Shown piece after piece: positions 9,093 through 18,318 of a DNA stretch of 64,000 nt. The translations under genes were made by a program, and so were the position numbers. The notes below the pieces were generated by a model. The model saw nothing but the letters and a program-made list of their open reading frames with translations. It did not search any database and had not been told where the DNA came from. Source of the DNA: Arthrobacter terrae (GTDB lineage Bacteria > Actinomycetota > Actinomycetes > Actinomycetales > Micrococcaceae); assembly GCF_015708085.1 (NCBI RefSeq), contig NZ_JADNYM010000002.1, forward strand, positions 165,050-229,049, written 5' to 3'. Every line of letters begins with the position of its first letter. Within the stretch, counting starts at the first letter, position 1.

Positions 9093-9801
9093 TATGCCAC
9101 ACCGACCGCTCGTTGTGATTCCCGACCCCGAGGACGCCGGTTGCGCGGACATCACCGTTCAGGGAAGAGTCGCAAATCGGAGCTACCAATTCATTTTTGG
9201 ACTCCGGGCCGGGCCGCACGCTGGTCCCTTATGATAAGTTCTCAGCCGCTTTTGCCCGCACTGGCAGGCATGCTTCGCACGCTGTTTTCGAAGCGATCGA
9301 TGACGACGTTATTAGGGTTCCGGAGGTCAGCGTCGGGCCAATGCGACGCGATCCGCTGGAAATCATCAGGGCGGGACGACACTCCTCGCGGGCACGTGCG
9401 CTGATCGGAATGGACATCCTCCGGTATTACCAATGTCATCTACCGGAGCGGGAATTACCGTGGTCGACGTGGGTTTTCTTATGCCAAACGTCTGCGGCTT
9501 CCAGGAGGTTCAGTCAACCTTCGGGACTGACGCGACCGGTAGCAGAGTTGAAACCCGGACATTCATTATGGTGGGCCCCGAGATAGGTGGTTACCGGTTT
9601 CCGGCACACCGGGTGGCTGCAGTCGATCTGTCCAACGCCAACGAATCGCTGGAAACGCGGATGGACATGATCCTTGGTTACACGACTTTGCGGCAGGCGA
9701 ACTGGCTGATGGACTTTCCCGCGAAGCGCTGGGCCGTTACCCGGCCGCCTCGAACGCAGGAACTCGCTGGAGCCACTTGTGACGCCGATCCCGTCAAATG
9801 A
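9093..9801 (+). pseudogene. Frameshifted retropepsin-like aspartic protease gene
   Basis: Three reading frames in succession make one plausible protein. Frame one starts at ATG 9093 and reads VQGRVANRSYQFIF before ending. From about 9196 a second frame supplies the catalytic-type DSG, a hydrophobic middle and ALIGMDILRYYQCHL. From about 9433 a third frame supplies a second, similar ending, MDMILGYTTLRQANWLMDF. The DSG plus IxGxD-type pair is the retropepsin pattern, so this looks like a tandem retropepsin-like protein broken by two single-base losses. A T-run at 9191-9195 marks the first break. Sequencing error is possible. Confidence 0.55.
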
Positions 9802-9846
9802 CGGCCAGGACGCGCATCATTTACCGGGATCGGAGTCATTACGACG

Positions 9847-11136
9847 TCAGGCGTTGATCAGATCGTGAATCACGATGGTCTGGTCCCGGTCGGGGCCGAC
9901 ACCAATGGCGGAAAACCGCGTACCTGACATGGATTCCAGGGCCCGGACATAGCGTTGTGCGTTTTCCGGGAGATCCGCCATGGTCCTGGCCCTGGTAATG
10001 TCCTCGGTCCAGCCGTCAAAATATTCAAAGACCGGCTTGGCGTGGTGGAAATCCGTTTGGGTCATGGGCATCTCATCGAAACGAACGCCGTCGATGTCGT
10101 AGGCCACGCAGACCGGGATCCGGGCTATCCCGGTGAGCACGTCCAGTTTGGTGACGAAGTAGTCGGTGAAGCCGTTCACCCGGGAGGCATAGCGGGCCAG
10201 CACCGCGTCGTACCAGCCACAGCGCCGCGGGCGTCCGGTATTGACCCCGAATTCCCCGCCCGTCTTCTGCAGATACTCGCCCATTTCGTCGAACAGCTCC
10301 GTGGGGAACGGTCCCGCACCTACTCGCGTGGTGTAAGCCTTGATAATGCCCACCGCACGGTTGATCCGGGCGGGTCCGATGCCGGAGCCGACGGAGGCGC
10401 CGCCCGCCGTCGGGTTGGATGACGTCACAAAGGGGTAGGTGCCGTGGTCCACGTCCAGGAAGGTGGCCTGGCCTCCCTCCATCAAGACAACCTTGCCGTC
10501 GTCGAGCGCCTTATTGAGAACGTATTCCGAATCGATGATCAGCGGCCGCAGCCGTTCGGCGAAGCCCAGGAAGTACTCCACCGTCTCGTCGACGCTGATC
10601 GCACGGCGGTTGTAGACCTTGACCAGCAGTTCGTTTTTCTGCTGCAGCGACCCTTCCACCTTCTGCCGCAGGATCGACTCGTCGAGCACATCCTGCACGC
10701 GAATGCCGAGCCGGGCCACCTTGTCCATGTAGGCCGGACCGATGCCGCGTCCCGTCGTGCCAATGGCGCGCTTGCCCAGGAACCGTTCGGTGACCTTGTC
10801 CAGTACCTGATGGTAGGGGGCCACCAGGTGGGCATTGGCGGAGACGCGGAGCTTAGAGGTATCGGCGCCGCGCGCCTGCAGCCCCTCGATTTCGGCGAAG
10901 AGCGCCTCGAGGTTCACCACGCAGCCATTGCCGATGATCGGTACGGCATTGGGGCTCAGAATGCCGGCCGGAAGGAGCTTGAGCTCATACTTCTCACCGC
11001 CGACGACGACGGTGTGCCCGGCATTGTTTCCGCCGTTCGGCTTGACCACGTAGTCCACGCGGCCGCCCAACAGATCGGTTGCCTTGCCTTTGCCTTCGTC
11101 GCCCCACTGGGCACCGACGATTACGATTGCGGGCAT
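9847..11136 (-). CDS. purA: Adenylosuccinate synthetase
   Basis: PurA makes adenylosuccinate from IMP, aspartate and GTP, the first committed step to AMP. The 429-residue protein opens [21 protein letters not shown] with catalytic Asp13 in the GDEGKGK loop and His41 in NAGHTVVV. The [23 protein letters not shown] and PTELFDEMG blocks follow. The frame extends to 11205, but ATG 11136 gives the family start and is preceded by GGGGGAGGATCCC. The gene is monocistronic and distant from purSQL. Confidence 0.97.
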   Translation of the reverse strand: MPAIVIVGAQWGDEGKGKATDLLGGRVDYVVKPNGGNNAGHTVVVGGEKYELKLLPAGILSPNAVPIIGNGCVVNLEALFAEIEGLQARGADTSKLRVSANAHLVAPYHQVLDKVTERFLGKRAIGTTGRGIGPAYMDKVARLGIRVQDVLDESILRQKVEGSLQQKNELLVKVYNRRAISVDETVEYFLGFAERLRPLIIDSEYVLNKALDDGKVVLMEGGQATFLDVDHGTYPFVTSSNPTAGGASVGSGIGPARINRAVGIIKAYTTRVGAGPFPTELFDEMGEYLQKTGGEFGVNTGRPRRCGWYDAVLARYASRVNGFTDYFVTKLDVLTGIARIPVCVAYDIDGVRFDEMPMTQTDFHHAKPVFEYFDGWTEDITRARTMADLPENAQRYVRALESMSGTRFSAIGVGPDRDQTIVIHDLINA

Positions 11137-11290
11137 GGGATCCTCCCCCATTGGTTGGGCACTAGACCGCGGACCCACTGGGGCAACCGGCCATGCGCCA
11201 CACATCAGAATGCCCCACTCGCACGGGTCCCGGCCGGCAAAAGATGCCGGTCGGGGACAGTGTCGTAAGTTGGGGGCTCTTACCCGCCAA

Positions 11291-11330
11291 GTTTAGCCGA
11301 CTTCGGCCGCGCCGTTTAGCCGACTTCGGC
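11291..11330. repeat. Tandem 23-bp duplication at the dehydrogenase stop codon
   Basis: GTTTAGCCGACTTCGGC occurs at 11291-11307 and again at 11314-11330, a 23-bp period. The duplicated unit contains the last codons (Ala-Glu-Val-Gly) and the stop of the minus-strand dehydrogenase, so the gene reads through one copy and ends in the other. Confidence 0.8.
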
Positions 11331-12345
11331 CCCCCTCTGGAGAAGCGCCATCCGGACCGGGCATCGCGGGCCGGGGTACGTAGCCCAGCGCCTTATCCAC
11401 CCGGTGCGCCAGGGGTGAACCGGCGAGCCAACGGTCCAGGTTGTCGGCGAACTGATCGGCCAGATCATTGCGCCAGCCGGCGACGTCCCCGGACATATGC
11501 GCGGATAGGTGTACCTGCTCCAGTTCCCACAGCGGGCTTTCCGGCGGAAGAGGCTCGACGGCGACGACGTCCAGCGAGGCGGCGGCGATGCTGCCGGCCC
11601 GCAGCGCCGCGATGAGCGCTCCCTCGTCCACCAGCTGCCCACGCGCAACGTTGATCAGATGGGCCGTTGGTTTCATGGCGGCCAGCACCTCCGCGTTGAT
11701 CACGCCGCGGGTCTGCTCGGTCAGCGGGGCAATCACCACTACATGGTCCGCCCAGCCAACGTGTCGCGCCAGTTCAGCGGTTGGCAGCACAGTGCCGAAA
11801 TCCGGGTCTTCCCCGGCGCCCGTACGCCCTGCTCCGCGGACCTCAATTCCTACTGCCCGGAACAGCCGCGCAATCTTCCGGCCGATGCCTCCTGTTCCGA
11901 TAATCAGCGCCCGGGATCCGCCGGTGCGGGCTGTTTCCCGGTGTGTCCAACGGTGTGCGTGCTGCAGATCATGACTGAGATGAATCTGCTTGTCATGCGC
12001 CAGTACGGAGGCGAGCGCGAATTCCGCAATAGGCGCATCGAAGGTTCCGTGCGCATTGGTCAGCTGAACTTCGGAGCGGACGAGGTCCGGAAAGAGAATC
12101 GCATCCACGCCCGCCGCTGCAACGTGGACCCATTTGAGCGAGTCCGCACCGGCCCAAGCGTCCCGCAGCGCCGAGGAGAAGAAATCCCAGAGCAGCACAA
12201 TATCAGCACCCTGCATGGCGGTCTCCAGCGACTCGGCAGTGGCCAGCACAATGTCCGTTTTGCATTGCAGGTCGGCCAGGTTGTGAGGCTCGGAGACCCC
12301 CGGAGCGGTGAGAATGACAAGACGCGGCTTCTGTAGATCGGGCAC
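11293..12345 (-). CDS. D-2-hydroxyacid dehydrogenase (NAD(P)-dependent)
   Basis: This 350-residue protein reduces a 2-oxoacid or oxidises a D-2-hydroxyacid in the cytoplasm. It shows the dinucleotide fingerprint GTGGIG (150-155) and the Arg-Glu-His catalytic set: VARGQLVDE (Arg235), AVEPLP (Glu264) and LSAHMSG (His283). The start is GTG 12345; a GGGAAG lies very close to it. It is divergent from the aminotransferase operon, and the palindrome at 12404 lies between them. A weak half-match to the same operator at 12374 lies 28 nt from this start. Its substrate in the cluster is unknown. Confidence 0.88.
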   Translation of the reverse strand: MPDLQKPRLVILTAPGVSEPHNLADLQCKTDIVLATAESLETAMQGADIVLLWDFFSSALRDAWAGADSLKWVHVAAAGVDAILFPDLVRSEVQLTNAHGTFDAPIAEFALASVLAHDKQIHLSHDLQHAHRWTHRETARTGGSRALIIGTGGIGRKIARLFRAVGIEVRGAGRTGAGEDPDFGTVLPTAELARHVGWADHVVVIAPLTEQTRGVINAEVLAAMKPTAHLINVARGQLVDEGALIAALRAGSIAAASLDVVAVEPLPPESPLWELEQVHLSAHMSGDVAGWRNDLADQFADNLDRWLAGSPLAHRVDKALGYVPRPAMPGPDGASPEGGRSRLNGAAEVG

Positions 12346-12373
12346 CTTCCCACGCTAAGGAGGCACCGCGGGC

Positions 12374-12383
12374 TTGTCAACGG
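12374..12383. promoter_or_regulatory. Degenerate GntR-type operator before the hydroxyacid dehydrogenase
   Basis: TTGTCAACGG carries a complete TTGT half-site and AC of the second half, against the TTGT-N2-ACAA core of the three stronger sites. Its distance to the minus-strand start at 12345 (28 nt) equals that seen for the stronger sites, which is the main reason for listing it. Confidence 0.3.
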
Positions 12384-12403
12384 ATTTTGCGTATCATCGT
12401 CTT

Positions 12404-12415
12404 ATTGTTGACAAT
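12404..12415. promoter_or_regulatory. Predicted FCD-GntR operator upstream of the aminotransferase operon
   Basis: ATTGTTGACAAT is a perfect 5+5 palindrome with a 2-bp spacer, ending 27 nt before the start at 12443. It contains TTGACA, a perfect -35 hexamer at 12408-12413, so a bound repressor would block RNA polymerase. A poor -10 (CACGAT, 12431-12436) at 17-bp spacing would put the transcript start very near the ATG. Confidence 0.75.
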
Positions 12416-12442
12416 CTGCGTTGTGCCTTTCACGATGGAACA

Positions 12443-13708
12443 ATGACTTCGCTTAGCCCCGCACTCAAACAAGCCACGCCGGTCATCGTTGACCACGCGC
12501 TGGGATCCTTCATCTATGGCGCCGACGGTCGGAGGTATTTGGACTTCACCACCGGAATCGGCGTCACCAGCACCGGCCATTGCCATCCTCGTGTCGTAGC
12601 GGCGGCACGCGAGCAGACCGGCAAGATCATCCACGCCCAATTCACCACCGTGCTGCACCAGCCGCTGCTGCAGCTAACGGAAAAGCTCGGCAATTTCCTG
12701 CCCGCCGAACTGGACAGTGTCTTTTATGCCAACTCGGGCTCAGAAGCCGTGGAGGCAGCGATCCGATTGGCCAGAATGGCTACGGCACGGCCGAATATCA
12801 TCGCCTTTCAAGGCGGCTTCCACGGCCGGACGGTGGCCGCGGCCTCGCTGACCACGGCGGGGACCAAGTTCCGCTCGGGTTTTGCTCCGCTGATGTCCGG
12901 GGTACACATCGCCCCCTTCCCCTATGCCTTCCGTTATGGTTGGCCGGAGGAAGACGCCGTGGCCTTCGCTCTGCGCGAGTTGGACTACCTGCTTGCCTCC
13001 ATTTCCAGTCCGCAGGATACCGCGGCCTTCATCATCGAACCCGCGCTGGGCGACGGTGGATACCTGAAAACGCCGGCGGCCTTCCTCGAGGGTCTGCGTG
13101 AGCGCGCCACGGTCCATGGCATCATGCTGATCCTCGACGAGGTGCAGACAGGTGTCGGCCGTACAGGAAAGTTCTGGGGTCATCAGCATTCCTCCATCAC
13201 GCCGGATATCCTGATTACCGCCAAGGGAATTGCCAGCGGCTTTCCCATCTCGGCGATCGCAGCCCCGACGGCGGTCATGGCTATGGCATGGCCCGGCTCC
13301 CAGGGCGGCACCTATGGCGGCAACGCCGTCTCCGCGGCAGCCGGCGTCGCCACCTTAGACGTCATTCGGGACGAAGATCTGGTGGCGAATGCACGGATCC
13401 GGGGCGATCAGCTGCTGAGCGGGCTGCAGCGGATCGGTGCCGGCCATCAGGGGATCGGGGATGTCCGCGGTATTGGCCTGATGCTGGCGCTGGAATTCGT
13501 CAACCGGGACGGGGACGCGGATCCGCAGGCCGCCACGGCAGTGCAGCAGGCCGCGATCGAACAGGATCTGCTGCTGCTCACCTGCGGAGCCCGCGGCAAT
13601 GTTCTGCGCATCATCCCGGCCCTGAATGTCACCGAAGACGAGGTGGATCTGGGCCTGCGGTCCCTCGACGCGGCCCTCGAAGACGCCCTGTCCGCAGTGC
13701 GTGGATAG
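12443..13708 (+). CDS. Class III (ornithine/GABA-type) PLP aminotransferase
   Basis: The 421-residue protein is a fold-type I omega-aminotransferase. Landmarks are YANSGSEAVEAAIRLAR (about 95-111), FHGRTVAA, LDEVQTGVGRTG with Asp232 contacting the PLP ring nitrogen, and TAKGIASGFP with the Schiff-base Lys261. In the ectoine reading it would transaminate L-2,4-diaminobutyrate to aspartate semialdehyde, as DoeD/Atf does. GABA or another omega-amino acid remains possible. The frame is open from 12374, but the family starts at ATG 12443, and the operator lies between these points. The FAD/Fe-S gene follows after 15 bp. Confidence 0.88.
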   Translation: MTSLSPALKQATPVIVDHALGSFIYGADGRRYLDFTTGIGVTSTGHCHPRVVAAAREQTGKIIHAQFTTVLHQPLLQLTEKLGNFLPAELDSVFYANSGSEAVEAAIRLARMATARPNIIAFQGGFHGRTVAAASLTTAGTKFRSGFAPLMSGVHIAPFPYAFRYGWPEEDAVAFALRELDYLLASISSPQDTAAFIIEPALGDGGYLKTPAAFLEGLRERATVHGIMLILDEVQTGVGRTGKFWGHQHSSITPDILITAKGIASGFPISAIAAPTAVMAMAWPGSQGGTYGGNAVSAAAGVATLDVIRDEDLVANARIRGDQLLSGLQRIGAGHQGIGDVRGIGLMLALEFVNRDGDADPQAATAVQQAAIEQDLLLLTCGARGNVLRIIPALNVTEDEVDLGLRSLDAALEDALSAVRG

Positions 13709-13723
13709 CGGTACGCTCACCCC

Positions 13724-16700
13724 ATGAAAACCGTAGACAGCAACACCCCGGGCAATGCCCCGGGCGCCGGCCGAGCCGCGGATGGCCGGCCGGAACCGGA
13801 TCTCGACGAACTCCGCGCGGCGGGAATTGACGTGGATTCCTCCTCCCGACGCCGGTCCGAGTACAGCTACGATGCGTCCAACTATCGTGTCCCTCCGCTC
13901 GCCGTCGTCTTTCCGCGCACCGCGGAAGATGTCGCCGTCGTCGCCCGTTTCGCCCACACCCGGTCTCTGCCGCTGACCTCCCGTGGCGGCGGAACATCGA
14001 TGGCGGGCAACGCCATCGGCACCGGGCTGGTCCTGGACTTTTCCCGCCATATGCACGGGATCCGCGGCCTGGACCGCCGGCAGAACAGCATCGTCGCTGA
14101 GGCCGGCGTGGTCATTACCGCCCTGCAGGATCACGTGGAACGGGCCACCGCGGGAGCCTTGACCTTTGCGCCGGATCCGTCCAGCAAGTCACGGGCCACC
14201 ATTGGCGGAGCGGTGGGGAATGACGCCTGCGGCAACCATTCCGTCCGGTACGGCAGAACGTCCGATCATGTCCTTGAACTCCAGCTGGTCACCGCCGAGG
14301 GGTACCGCTTGACGGCTGGTCCGCGCGGGGTAGCGGCAACTGACCCGCAGGATGGCGCCGCCGTTGCCGCCGCCCTCGGGATAACAGCCGCTCTCAGCCG
14401 CCTGGCGGGGGAATATCTGGCACCCTTCCGGCTGGATCTGGGCACCATCCCCCGGCAGGTTTCCGGATACCACCTTGCCGAGCTGCTGCCGGAGAACCAT
14501 TTCAATGTGGCGCGTGCGCTGGTCGGCAGCGAAGGTACCTGCGTGATCGTAATCTCCGCCACCCTCCGTTTAGTCCCCAAGCCGGCCCGCGCCTTGTTAC
14601 TTTGTCTCGGCTACCCGGATGTGGTGGAGGCGGCGCGCGATGTTCCGGACATCCTGGGTTTCAATCCGGCCGCGATCGAAGGCATCGATGATGCCATTGT
14701 GAAGACGATGCAGTACCGCCGCGGCGCGGATTCTGTCCGCGGCCTGCCGGCCGGGAACGCGTTTCTATACGTGGATCTGGACGGCGAGGATGCCGACGAC
14801 GTGGCCGCGCAGGCGGACGCCCTGCTGGCGGCGCTGCGCCGAAACGGACGTATCCGGGACGCAAAGGTGGTGCCCGATCCCGGCGAGCGGGCCTCTCTGT
14901 GGCGCGTCCGCGAAGATGGCGCAGGCCTGGCCGCCCGACTATACAGCGGTGAAGGGAACAGCGGCGGAGGGAACAGCGGCGGAGAGTCCTGGCCCGGCTG
15001 GGAGGATTCGGCCGTCGCCGTGGACAGGCTGGCCGATTACCTCAGTGACTTCCGCGACTTGCTGCAGGCCTATGCATTGCAGGGCGTTCTGTATGGGCAC
15101 TTCGGGGCGGGCTGTATGCATGTGCGGATCACCTTCGACCTGCGCTCGGATGAAGGACGAGGCGTTTTCGACCGCTTCGTGCGTGCGGCGGCGGAGCTGG
15201 TGGTCCGGCATGGCGGATCGCTCTCCGGCGAACATGGTGACGGCCGCGCCCGTTCAGCGCTGCTGCCGGTGATGTATTCCCCCGTCATCATGGAGTCTTT
15301 TCGCGTGTTCAAGGCCATCTGGGATCCGGCAAATCTTCTCAACCCCGGCTCCGTGGTGGAACCGGCACCGATCACTGCGGATTTGGCCCTGGCTGGAATC
15401 CCGGAGCGCCAGTGGCGAACGTCCTTCGAGCTGGCGCCGGCCGCTACAGCCCCGGAGGGACTGGACCCGTTTGTCCACGCTGTGCAGGGATGCATCGGTG
15501 TGGGCCGCTGCCGCAGTTCCTCCGGCGGCGTTATGTGTCCAAGTTTCCGGGCCACCTCAGATGAGAAGGATTCCACCCGGGGCCGCGCCCGCGTGCTGCA
15601 GGACATGGTGCGCAGCTCCCCCACGGTGGCTCAGGGGTGGAAGTCCGAGGACGTCCGGGAAGCGCTGGATCTGTGTCTTTCCTGTAAGGCATGCGCCACC
15701 GACTGCCCGGTAGGCGTGGATATGGCGACGTACAAATCCGAGTTTTTCGACCACTTTTATACGGGCAGATTTCGACCGCGTTCGCACTATGCCCTAGGTT
15801 GGTTGCCCCGCTGGCTCAAACTCACCGGCCGTATTGCCCCGTTGGTCAATGCCGTGATGGCAGGTCCGGCCGGAAGGCTGCTGGCCCAGGCTGCCGGGCT
15901 CACCACACACCGGGCCTTTCCAAAGTTTGCCGGCGGCACAGACTGGCAGCGTGGAATCACCGGCCAGCACCGGACGGCGGACCCTGCCGTAAAAGGCAGC
16001 CGGACCCCGCCGGCCGACGTCGTCCTCTGTGTTGACTCCTTTACCCGCGGTTTCCGGCCGGAAGTCGCTGGCGCCGCGCAGCGTGTTCTGGCCTCTGCGG
16101 GCCGGACGGCTGAATGCACGGCCGACGCCTGCTGCGGTCTGACCTGGATATCCACCGGACAGCTGGGTACGGCGCGGAAACTGCTCGCCAGGGCCGCTGC
16201 CACTCTCGATGATGGCAGCGACCGCCCGATCATCGTCCTGGAACCGAGCTGTGCCGCGGCGCTGAAGAAAGATCTGCCGGATCTGGTTCGGACAGATCAG
16301 GCGCGGCGGGTAGCACGCAGGGTACGGAGTTTCGCGGCCGCGGTGTCCGAGCTTGCCGCCGACGGTTGGCGGCCGGTCTGGCCCGGCGGCGCGGCCCCGC
16401 AGGCGGTTACGGTCCAGACGCACTGCCACGAATACTCCGTTTTTGGTGAGCGCAGCCAACAGGCGGCGCTGCGGGCAGTCGGAATCACCGACATCCGCGA
16501 GGCCACCGGCTGCTGCGGAGTGGCCGGGAACTTCGGCTTCGAAACGGAACATTACGAAATCAGCATGAAAGTGGCAGAGCAGGCCCTTCTGCCTGCCCTC
16601 GCTGCGACTCCCCCGACCACGCCGGTGCTCACCGACGGCTTTAGCTGCCTCATGCAGGTGGCAAAGCTGGAACCGAACCGGAATCCGTACCATCTGGCGC

Positions 16701-16750
16701 AGTTACTGGACCCGGAACCGACCGTCCAGTCGAGCCAGCAGATGAGATAG
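13724..16750 (+). CDS. FAD-linked and Fe-S dehydrogenase fusion (D-lactate/glycolate dehydrogenase type)
   Basis: This 1008-residue fusion oxidises a 2-hydroxyacid and passes electrons through Fe-S centres, probably to the membrane quinone pool. The N-terminal FAD_binding_4 domain shows SRGGGTSMAGNAIG (about 86-99); the FAD-oxidase C-terminal domain follows to about 560. A ferredoxin-like part has CLSCKACATDCPVG (Cys651, 654, 657, 661) and two CCG-type cysteine repeats (ADACCGLTW, ATGCCGVAGN). A Gly/Ser/Asn insert near residue 410 is unusual for the family. ATG 13724 has no clear ribosome site. It lies between the aminotransferase and aldehyde dehydrogenase genes, so it serves the same pathway, but its substrate is not evident. 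Confidence 0.88.
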   Translation: MKTVDSNTPGNAPGAGRAADGRPEPDLDELRAAGIDVDSSSRRRSEYSYDASNYRVPPLAVVFPRTAEDVAVVARFAHTRSLPLTSRGGGTSMAGNAIGTGLVLDFSRHMHGIRGLDRRQNSIVAEAGVVITALQDHVERATAGALTFAPDPSSKSRATIGGAVGNDACGNHSVRYGRTSDHVLELQLVTAEGYRLTAGPRGVAATDPQDGAAVAAALGITAALSRLAGEYLAPFRLDLGTIPRQVSGYHLAELLPENHFNVARALVGSEGTCVIVISATLRLVPKPARALLLCLGYPDVVEAARDVPDILGFNPAAIEGIDDAIVKTMQYRRGADSVRGLPAGNAFLYVDLDGEDADDVAAQADALLAALRRNGRIRDAKVVPDPGERASLWRVREDGAGLAARLYSGEGNSGGGNSGGESWPGWEDSAVAVDRLADYLSDFRDLLQAYALQGVLYGHFGAGCMHVRITFDLRSDEGRGVFDRFVRAAAELVVRHGGSLSGEHGDGRARSALLPVMYSPVIMESFRVFKAIWDPANLLNPGSVVEPAPITADLALAGIPERQWRTSFELAPAATAPEGLDPFVHAVQGCIGVGRCRSSSGGVMCPSFRATSDEKDSTRGRARVLQDMVRSSPTVAQGWKSEDVREALDLCLSCKACATDCPVGVDMATYKSEFFDHFYTGRFRPRSHYALGWLPRWLKLTGRIAPLVNAVMAGPAGRLLAQAAGLTTHRAFPKFAGGTDWQRGITGQHRTADPAVKGSRTPPADVVLCVDSFTRGFRPEVAGAAQRVLASAGRTAECTADACCGLTWISTGQLGTARKLLARAAATLDDGSDRPIIVLEPSCAAALKKDLPDLVRTDQARRVARRVRSFAAAVSELAADGWRPVWPGGAAPQAVTVQTHCHEYSVFGERSQQAALRAVGITDIREATGCCGVAGNFGFETEHYEISMKVAEQALLPALAATPPTTPVLTDGFSCLMQVAKLEPNRNPYHLAQLLDPEPTVQSSQQMR

Positions 16751-16760
16751 GAAACCCGCT

Positions 16761-18260
16761 ATGACACAAACTGTAACTGCCGGCCAGGCCTACGAGGCGT
16801 CCGTGGGCGAGCTGATCGGCCGCATCAACACCGGTCTCCTTATCGACGGACAGTGGCAATGCCCCGCATCGGGAAAAACCTTTGAGGTGCTCAACCCCGC
16901 AACCGGTGAGGTCATTGCGACGGTGGCCGACGGCGGCCCGGAGGATGCACGCCGCGCCATCGAGGCCGCCGGCCGGGCGCAGAAAGCCTGGGGCCGAACG
17001 GCACCGCGGGAGCGCAGCGGGATCCTTCGCCGGGCCTACGACCTGATTATGGCCAGGCAGCATGAGCTGGCGCGCGTCATGACCGCGGAAATGGGCAAGC
17101 CGCTGGCCGAGGCTGCCGGAGAAGTGGCCTACGCGGCCGAATTTTTCCGTTGGTTTTCCGAGGAAGCTGTCCGTATCGGCGGGGACCACACTATTACCGG
17201 TGACGGCAGGAACCGGATCCTGGTCAGCCAGGAGCCGGTGGGGCCGTGTGTCCTGGTGACTCCGTGGAATTTTCCGCTGGCCATGGGCACCCGCAAGATC
17301 GGCCCGGCCGTCGCGGCGGGCTGCACAATGGTTTTCAAACCCGCGGAACTGACACCGCTGAGTTCGCTGGCGTTGGCGGGCATTCTCGAGGAGGCCGGGC
17401 TGCCCGACGGCGTGCTGAATATCGTGACCACCACCGATGCCGGATCCGTGGTGGAGCCGTGGATGGACAGTGGCATCGCGCGGAAGGTCAGCTTTACTGG
17501 TTCCACCGAAGTGGGCCGGGTTCTCCTGGCCCAGGCCGCGCGCAACATCATGCGCTCATCGATGGAACTCGGCGGCAACGCGCCTTTCATCGTGTTTGCC
17601 GACGCCGACCTGGACAAGGCCGTACAGGGGGCGATGATCGCCAAGATGCGCAATATGGGCGAGGCCTGCACCGCGGCAAACCGATTCTTTGTGCACCATT
17701 CGGTCGCCGCTGAATTCGGCCGCCGGCTGGCGGCCGCGATGGCTGCCCTGCGGGTGGGCGACGGCGCCCGGTCCGGCACCGATGTTGGACCGCTGGTGGA
17801 GGAAAAGGCCCGCACCAAGGTCCAGTCCCTCGTCGACGACGCCGTACGGCGGGGCGCCACTGTCATGACCGGGGGTTCGGCGCCGGCGGGTCCTGGATTC
17901 TTCTATACGCCGACCGTGCTGGCCCAGGTCAGTCCCGACTCGGACCTGATGTCTACGGAAATCTTCGGACCGGTGGCCGCCATTGTCGAGTTCGACGACG
18001 ACGAGGACGTCATTCGGCTGGCCAACAACACCCCATGGGGGCTGGTCGGCTACCTCTTCACCCAGGACGTCGACCGGGCCATGCGTGTGAGCGAGGAGCT
18101 GGAGGTGGGCATGGTGGGGCTTAACACCGGGCTGGTTTCCAATCCCGCCGCACCGTTTGGCGGGGTCAAGCAGTCCGGGCTGGGCCGGGAGGGCGGCAGA
18201 GCCGGCATCGAGGAGTTCCTGGAGACAAAATACCTGGCCATTCCACGTGCCCTTGCGTGA
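16761..18260 (+). CDS. NAD(P)-dependent succinate-semialdehyde-type aldehyde dehydrogenase
   Basis: The 499-residue protein is an aldehyde dehydrogenase of the succinate-semialdehyde branch. Active-site residues are visible: TPWNFP (Asn170), SSMELGGNAP (Glu269) and MGEACTAAN (Cys303), with FTGSTEVGR as the cofactor-binding turn. In the proposed pathway it would oxidise aspartate 4-semialdehyde to aspartate, the DoeC/Ssd step. Succinate semialdehyde is the main alternative. It is the last gene of the first operon; the operator at 18277 separates it from the second. Confidence 0.9.
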   Translation: MTQTVTAGQAYEASVGELIGRINTGLLIDGQWQCPASGKTFEVLNPATGEVIATVADGGPEDARRAIEAAGRAQKAWGRTAPRERSGILRRAYDLIMARQHELARVMTAEMGKPLAEAAGEVAYAAEFFRWFSEEAVRIGGDHTITGDGRNRILVSQEPVGPCVLVTPWNFPLAMGTRKIGPAVAAGCTMVFKPAELTPLSSLALAGILEEAGLPDGVLNIVTTTDAGSVVEPWMDSGIARKVSFTGSTEVGRVLLAQAARNIMRSSMELGGNAPFIVFADADLDKAVQGAMIAKMRNMGEACTAANRFFVHHSVAAEFGRRLAAAMAALRVGDGARSGTDVGPLVEEKARTKVQSLVDDAVRRGATVMTGGSAPAGPGFFYTPTVLAQVSPDSDLMSTEIFGPVAAIVEFDDDEDVIRLANNTPWGLVGYLFTQDVDRAMRVSEELEVGMVGLNTGLVSNPAAPFGGVKQSGLGREGGRAGIEEFLETKYLAIPRALA

Positions 18261-18276
18261 CGTAGACCACACCCGC

Positions 18277-18294
18277 TAGATTGTAGACAATCTA
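18277..18294. promoter_or_regulatory. Predicted FCD-GntR operator upstream of the ectoine hydrolase operon
   Basis: TAGATTGTAGACAATCTA is a perfect 8+8 palindrome with a 2-bp centre, the strongest of the set. It ends 24 nt before the TTG start at 18319 and marks an internal promoter for the second operon. Confidence 0.8.
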
Positions 18295-18318
18295 CCGTCC
18301 AATTTTTTAGGTGATATC

